A stretch of 5,226 bases of DNA, from the NCBI GenBank assembly GCA_002405445.1, contig DHLV01000282.1:17246-22471 (forward strand), in the 5' to 3' direction. How positions within the stretch are numbered: position 1 is the first letter of the stretch; each line of letters opens with the position of its first letter. Below the pieces are notes generated by a model. That model ran no database searches and was not told the origin of the DNA. It saw only the letters and a program-made list of their open reading frames with translations. Made by a program: the position numbers and the translations under genes. This DNA is from Flammeovirgaceae bacterium UBA4659 (GTDB lineage: Bacteria > Bacteroidota > Bacteroidia > Cytophagales > Cyclobacteriaceae). Below are positions 5,218 to 5,226 of this stretch, piece by piece.

Positions 5218-5226
5218 CTTTTCAAC

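Overview
The window looks like ordinary chromosome from a member of the Bacteroidota, probably a Cytophagia-type lineage. The valine-tRNA ligase fragment has the wording I associate with that phylum ([12 protein letters not shown] and [14 protein letters not shown]). The start codons lack Shine-Dalgarno sequences and follow A-rich leaders. The best promoter candidate matches the Bacteroidota consensus TAnnTTTG. The base composition appears moderate, by eye.

Layout from left to right. Positions 1-343 (minus) hold the first 114 codons of valS, cut by the window edge. Positions 344-706 form a divergent intergenic region: a candidate valS promoter, a strongly structured element (about 446-549) that resembles a repeated intergenic RNA-like element of Bacteroidota, and an 8-bp inverted repeat upstream of the next gene. 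Positions 707-1135 (plus) encode a small heat-shock protein of the Hsp20 family. It is followed by three tandem hairpins, the last of which is a clear intrinsic terminator. Positions 1377-2810 (plus) encode an intact HtrA/Deg serine protease with an N-terminal membrane segment and two PDZ domains. Positions 2811-3327 contain no convincing gene. They hold a strong, probably bidirectional terminator (3016-3046) between the convergent transcription units, and a 47-codon open frame with a signal-peptide-like start that may be a gene remnant. Positions 3328-3948 (minus) encode an exported methionine sulfoxide reductase MsrA. It lies 62 bases downstream of a 371-residue lipoprotein of unknown function at 4011-5126 (minus), and the two probably form one operon. 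Positions 5127-5226 are the upstream region of that operon, with a 10-base direct repeat spaced 21 bases apart.

The three recognised non-housekeeping genes all deal with damaged proteins. Hsp20 holds unfolded proteins in the cytoplasm. HtrA degrades or refolds misfolded proteins in the envelope. MsrA repairs oxidised methionine, here probably outside the cytoplasm. That shared theme is an inference from family knowledge; the genes lie in two convergent transcription units and nothing in the sequence proves co-regulation. I found no CRISPR array, insertion sequence, tRNA or rRNA. I see no convincing new multi-gene system. The items most worth checking are the structured element at 446-549, the hairpin tandem at 1153-1255 with its possible alternative pairing, and the uncharacterised lipoprotein.
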